Shown: positions 62,246 to 64,000 of the stretch, in pieces
How the letters are laid out: each line of letters begins with the position of its first letter
How positions within the stretch are numbered: position 1 is the first letter of the stretch
NCBI RefSeq assembly: GCF_002553505.1
Contig: NZ_PDCP01000002.1
Coordinates: forward strand, 124,001 to 188,000
DNA: 64,000 bases
Direction of reading: 5' to 3'
From: Mycolicibacterium agri
GTDB taxonomy: Bacteria > Actinomycetota > Actinomycetes > Mycobacteriales > Mycobacteriaceae
Notes under the pieces: model-generated
Seen by the model: the letters and a program-made list of their open reading frames with translations, nothing else
Told to the model about the DNA's origin: nothing
The model's database searches: none
Program-made: the position numbers and the translations under genes

Positions 62246-63667
62246 TCAGCGCGCCACCGCCTCCGCAGGCAGCTGCGACAACCTCTCCGCGAAACGGGCG
62301 AAGTTGTCTGCGAACCGGTCGACATCGTCGCGCGTGTGTTGAACCGACAACAGCCATTGCTCCACCTTCCCCCACGGCGGGAGAAACACACCGCCATTGT
62401 GCTGCATGAGCCAGTGCAAGTGGCCGAGTCTGGCGTCGATTTGCAGGAAGTCGCGGAATTCGCGCACCGGGTCGCGGCGGAACGTGATGCAGCCCTTGGC
62501 GCCGACGGACACCACGTGCCAGCCGAATCCGTGCCTGGCGATGATGGCCTCCAGCGACGCGCGCAGCCGGGTGGCGAGCTCGTCGAGATGCTGGTAGGCC
62601 TCCGGCGTGAGGACTTCGGAGAGCGTGGCCCGTGTCGCCGCCATCGCCAGCGGGTTGCCGTTGAACGTGCCGACCTGTTCGTAGCGGCCGTCGGCGATGG
62701 CCGACATGACCTCCTCGGTGCCGCCTATCGCGGCCACCGAAACGCCGCCGCCGAGCGCCTTGGCCAGGCAGACCATGTCGGGCACCACGCCGCTACGGGC
62801 CGTGACGCCGCCCGGGCCGGTGGTGAAACCGGTCTTCACCTCGTCGTAGATCAGGTATGCGCCCTCGGCGTGCAGCAGGTCCCTGATGGCGGCGAGATAG
62901 CCGTCCTCGGGCGGGATGATGCCCGCGTTCATCATCACCGGCTCGAGGATCATCGCCGCGATCTGCCCGCGGTGCTCGGCCAATGCCCGCGCCACGGCGT
63001 CGGGGTCGTTGAACGGCACCACGACGACGAGATCGCGGATCGCCTTCGGGATGCCGGAATTGCCCGGCACGCCCGTCGGGTGGTCGCGGGGACCGACCTC
63101 GTCGGCCTCGGGCAACACCGAGACCTGCACGGAGTCGTGGTGGCCGTGATAGCAGCCCTCGACCTTGATGATGAGGTCGCGCTCGGTCAGCGCGCGAGCC
63201 AGGTGGACGGCGTCCATGGTGGCTTCGGTGCCGGAGTTGGCGAACCGCCACAGCGGCAGCCGGTAACGGCGGGACAGCTCACCGGCGATCCAGATGGCGT
63301 CCTCGGTGGGCTGCGCGAAATGTGTTCCGCGCCGGACTCTTTCGCTGACCGCGGCGACGATGGCCGGATGCCCGTGGCCGGCGATGGAGGCCCCGTAGCC
63401 GCCGTGCATGTCGACGTACTCGGTGCCGTCGACGTCGTAGACCTTCGACCCGTGCCCGTGGCTCATCCAGACGGCCTGCGGCTCGGCGATCTGCCAGTTC
63501 GAGGTCGCCCCGCCCGCGAGGTGCTTGCGGGCCTCGGCGATCAGTTCGGAGCTGCGCGGCTGGCGGCGCAGGAATATCTGTTCCTCGTCGGCGATCAGCT
63601 GCGCCAGGCTGTCGGAGGCGTCGGCCACCTCGCTCGATTTATCGCCCGACACCACCGACGAAGACAC
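62246..63667 (-). CDS. Class III aminotransferase (glutamate-1-semialdehyde-aminotransferase-like)
   Basis: The 473-residue PLP enzyme has VDMHGGYGASIAGHGHPAIV, FANSGTEATMDAVHLARALT (phosphate cup), VEGCYHGHHDS, AYLIYDEVKTGF with the PLP-binding Asp, and MVCLAKALGGG with the Schiff-base Lys. It resembles HemL but lies with transport genes, so it is probably a catabolic omega- or amino-acid aminotransferase. The GTG at 63667 follows GGAGG by seven bases; the ATG at 63703 would lie inside the operator. It is co-transcribed with the PotA-like ATPase. Confidence 0.88.
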   Translation of the reverse strand: MSSSVVSGDKSSEVADASDSLAQLIADEEQIFLRRQPRSSELIAEARKHLAGGATSNWQIAEPQAVWMSHGHGSKVYDVDGTEYVDMHGGYGASIAGHGHPAIVAAVSERVRRGTHFAQPTEDAIWIAGELSRRYRLPLWRFANSGTEATMDAVHLARALTERDLIIKVEGCYHGHHDSVQVSVLPEADEVGPRDHPTGVPGNSGIPKAIRDLVVVVPFNDPDAVARALAEHRGQIAAMILEPVMMNAGIIPPEDGYLAAIRDLLHAEGAYLIYDEVKTGFTTGPGGVTARSGVVPDMVCLAKALGGGVSVAAIGGTEEVMSAIADGRYEQVGTFNGNPLAMAATRATLSEVLTPEAYQHLDELATRLRASLEAIIARHGFGWHVVSVGAKGCITFRRDPVREFRDFLQIDARLGHLHWLMQHNGGVFLPPWGKVEQWLLSVQHTRDDVDRFADNFARFAERLSQLPAEAVAR

Positions 63668-63691
63668 GGGAAAACCTCCACTCGAGAACGG

Positions 63692-63711
63692 TTGACTGAG
63701 CATTCAGTCTA
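63692..63711. promoter_or_regulatory. BetI-like TetR operator, site 3
   Basis: The core GACTGAGCATTCAGTC (63694-63709) has perfect 6-base arms and differs from site 1 by one base. It lies between the divergent aminotransferase (start 63667) and PotD-like (start 63763) genes, so one bound repressor could control both uptake and metabolism. Confidence 0.78.
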
Positions 63712-63762
63712 TGCGAGAGTTCCTACCAGCGACAAGCCTCGAAAGCAACGGGGAGGCCCGAG

Positions 63763-64000
63763 ATGCCAGTACCCAACCGACCACACCGTCACGGTCCGAC
63801 CCGGCGACAGTTCCTTGCGCGAGCGGCGATCCTGGCCGCAGCCGCGCCGTCCCTCGGCGCCGTCTTATCGGCGTGCTCCAAATCGGGGCCGACGTCCGCG
63901 CAGCCGACGCTGACGCTGGCCTCGCCGGACAGCCCGGTCAAATGGGACATCCCAGATGACAACAAGCCGATCGCCGACGGGCTGGAACCCGAGAAGGGCG
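63763..64000 (+). CDS. PotD-like spermidine/putrescine-binding lipoprotein, 5' part
   Basis: The gene runs off the window; 79 residues are visible. A Tat motif TRRQFLARAA (about 13-22) is followed by a lipobox LSAC (Cys at about 40), so it is a Tat-exported lipoprotein. The mature start VKWDIPDDNKPIADGLEPEK matches polyamine-binding proteins of actinobacteria. GGGGAGG precedes the ATG. Operator site 3 lies 52 bases upstream. Permease genes probably follow outside the window. Confidence 0.82.
   Translation, partial: MPVPNRPHRHGPTRRQFLARAAILAAAAPSLGAVLSACSKSGPTSAQPTLTLASPDSPVKWDIPDDNKPIADGLEPEKG

Noticed and set aside
61090..62397. Longer start for the PotA-like ATPase overlapping the aminotransferase
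   Set aside because: The ATG at 62232 gives the standard family N-terminus and lies 13 bases after the aminotransferase stop.
62246..63667. hemL (tetrapyrrole synthesis)
   Set aside because: There are no haem genes around it. Linkage to a Pot-type transporter and TetR operator fits a catabolic aminotransferase better.
62150..63913. Plus-strand open frame of 587 codons across the aminotransferase and PotD-like gene start
   Set aside because: It is antisense to a clear class III aminotransferase, and at its end it is out of frame with the real lipoprotein gene.
1..64000. CRISPR arrays, tRNA, rRNA, attachment sites or a replication origin
   Set aside because: No regularly spaced repeats, cloverleaf-like sequences, integrase-linked direct repeats or DnaA-box clusters were noticed on reading both strands.

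Overview
The window is high-GC actinobacterial DNA and is almost certainly from a non-tuberculous Mycobacterium (Mycolicibacterium type). Genes are dense, ATGA/GTGA start-stop overlaps are frequent, and GTG starts are common. Two blocks follow the gene order I recall for the M. tuberculosis H37Rv region Rv0439c-Rv0420c. The first is SDR dehydrogenase, moeA2, psd, pssA and a CDC48-like ATPase (6.7-12.7 kb). The second is LON-domain protein, GCS2 ligase, sodC, LytR_C protein, DUF3263 protein, def, GNAT, xthA, then thiD, an alpha/beta hydrolase and a septum-formation-domain protein (27.4-39.3 kb). Species-specific genes separate and flank these blocks.

Layout. 0-6.7 kb: an SF2 helicase, a complete IS481-family element (1726-2803) with 27-bp ends and a 6-bp target duplication, tandem SRPBCC proteins, a HAD phosphatase and two bacterial PH-domain membrane proteins. 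6.7-12.7 kb: molybdopterin and phosphatidylethanolamine genes plus an AAA+ ATPase. 12.8-20.3 kb: a DUF1707 protein, a NarL-type two-component system divergent from a CBS protein and an ArsB/NhaD-like permease, an OafA-like acyltransferase and a flavin monooxygenase. 20.4-27.4 kb: a six-gene Mrp (Mnh) Na+/H+ antiporter operon ending in a SAM methyltransferase gene. 33-39.6 kb: an exported protein, an acyltransferase, an MFS exporter and a TPP riboswitch directly in front of thiD. 39.6-44.8 kb: a double-TetR fusion, small membrane proteins, an APC permease, a uracil/xanthine permease and dimethylargininase.

44.8-64 kb is catabolic. It holds two acyl-CoA dehydrogenases, a DAO-type FAD oxidase with a cupin, a berberine-bridge-like oxidase and a xylose module (xylA, xylFGH, divergent ROK regulator). 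An amine-type cluster follows: NDP-forming acyl-CoA synthetase, phytoene-desaturase-like FAD enzyme, BetI-like TetR regulator, PotA-like ATPase, class III aminotransferase and PotD-like Tat lipoprotein cut by the window end.

The strongest new observation is a near-identical palindrome (TTGACTGA-N3-TTCARTCTA) in three divergent promoter regions, at 46.01, 60.39 and 63.69 kb. It resembles BetI operators and ties the DAO oxidase/cupin and acyl-CoA dehydrogenase to the transporter, aminotransferase and FAD-enzyme genes as one putative regulon for an amine-containing substrate. Other points of interest are the insertion sequence sitting exactly in a shared convergent stop codon, a hairpin over the transposase ribosome-binding site, two related long palindromic repeats flanking a Met/His-rich small protein, and the riboswitch-thiD arrangement without thiC. 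I saw no tRNA, rRNA or CRISPR array. No stretch longer than about 300 bases lacks a gene.
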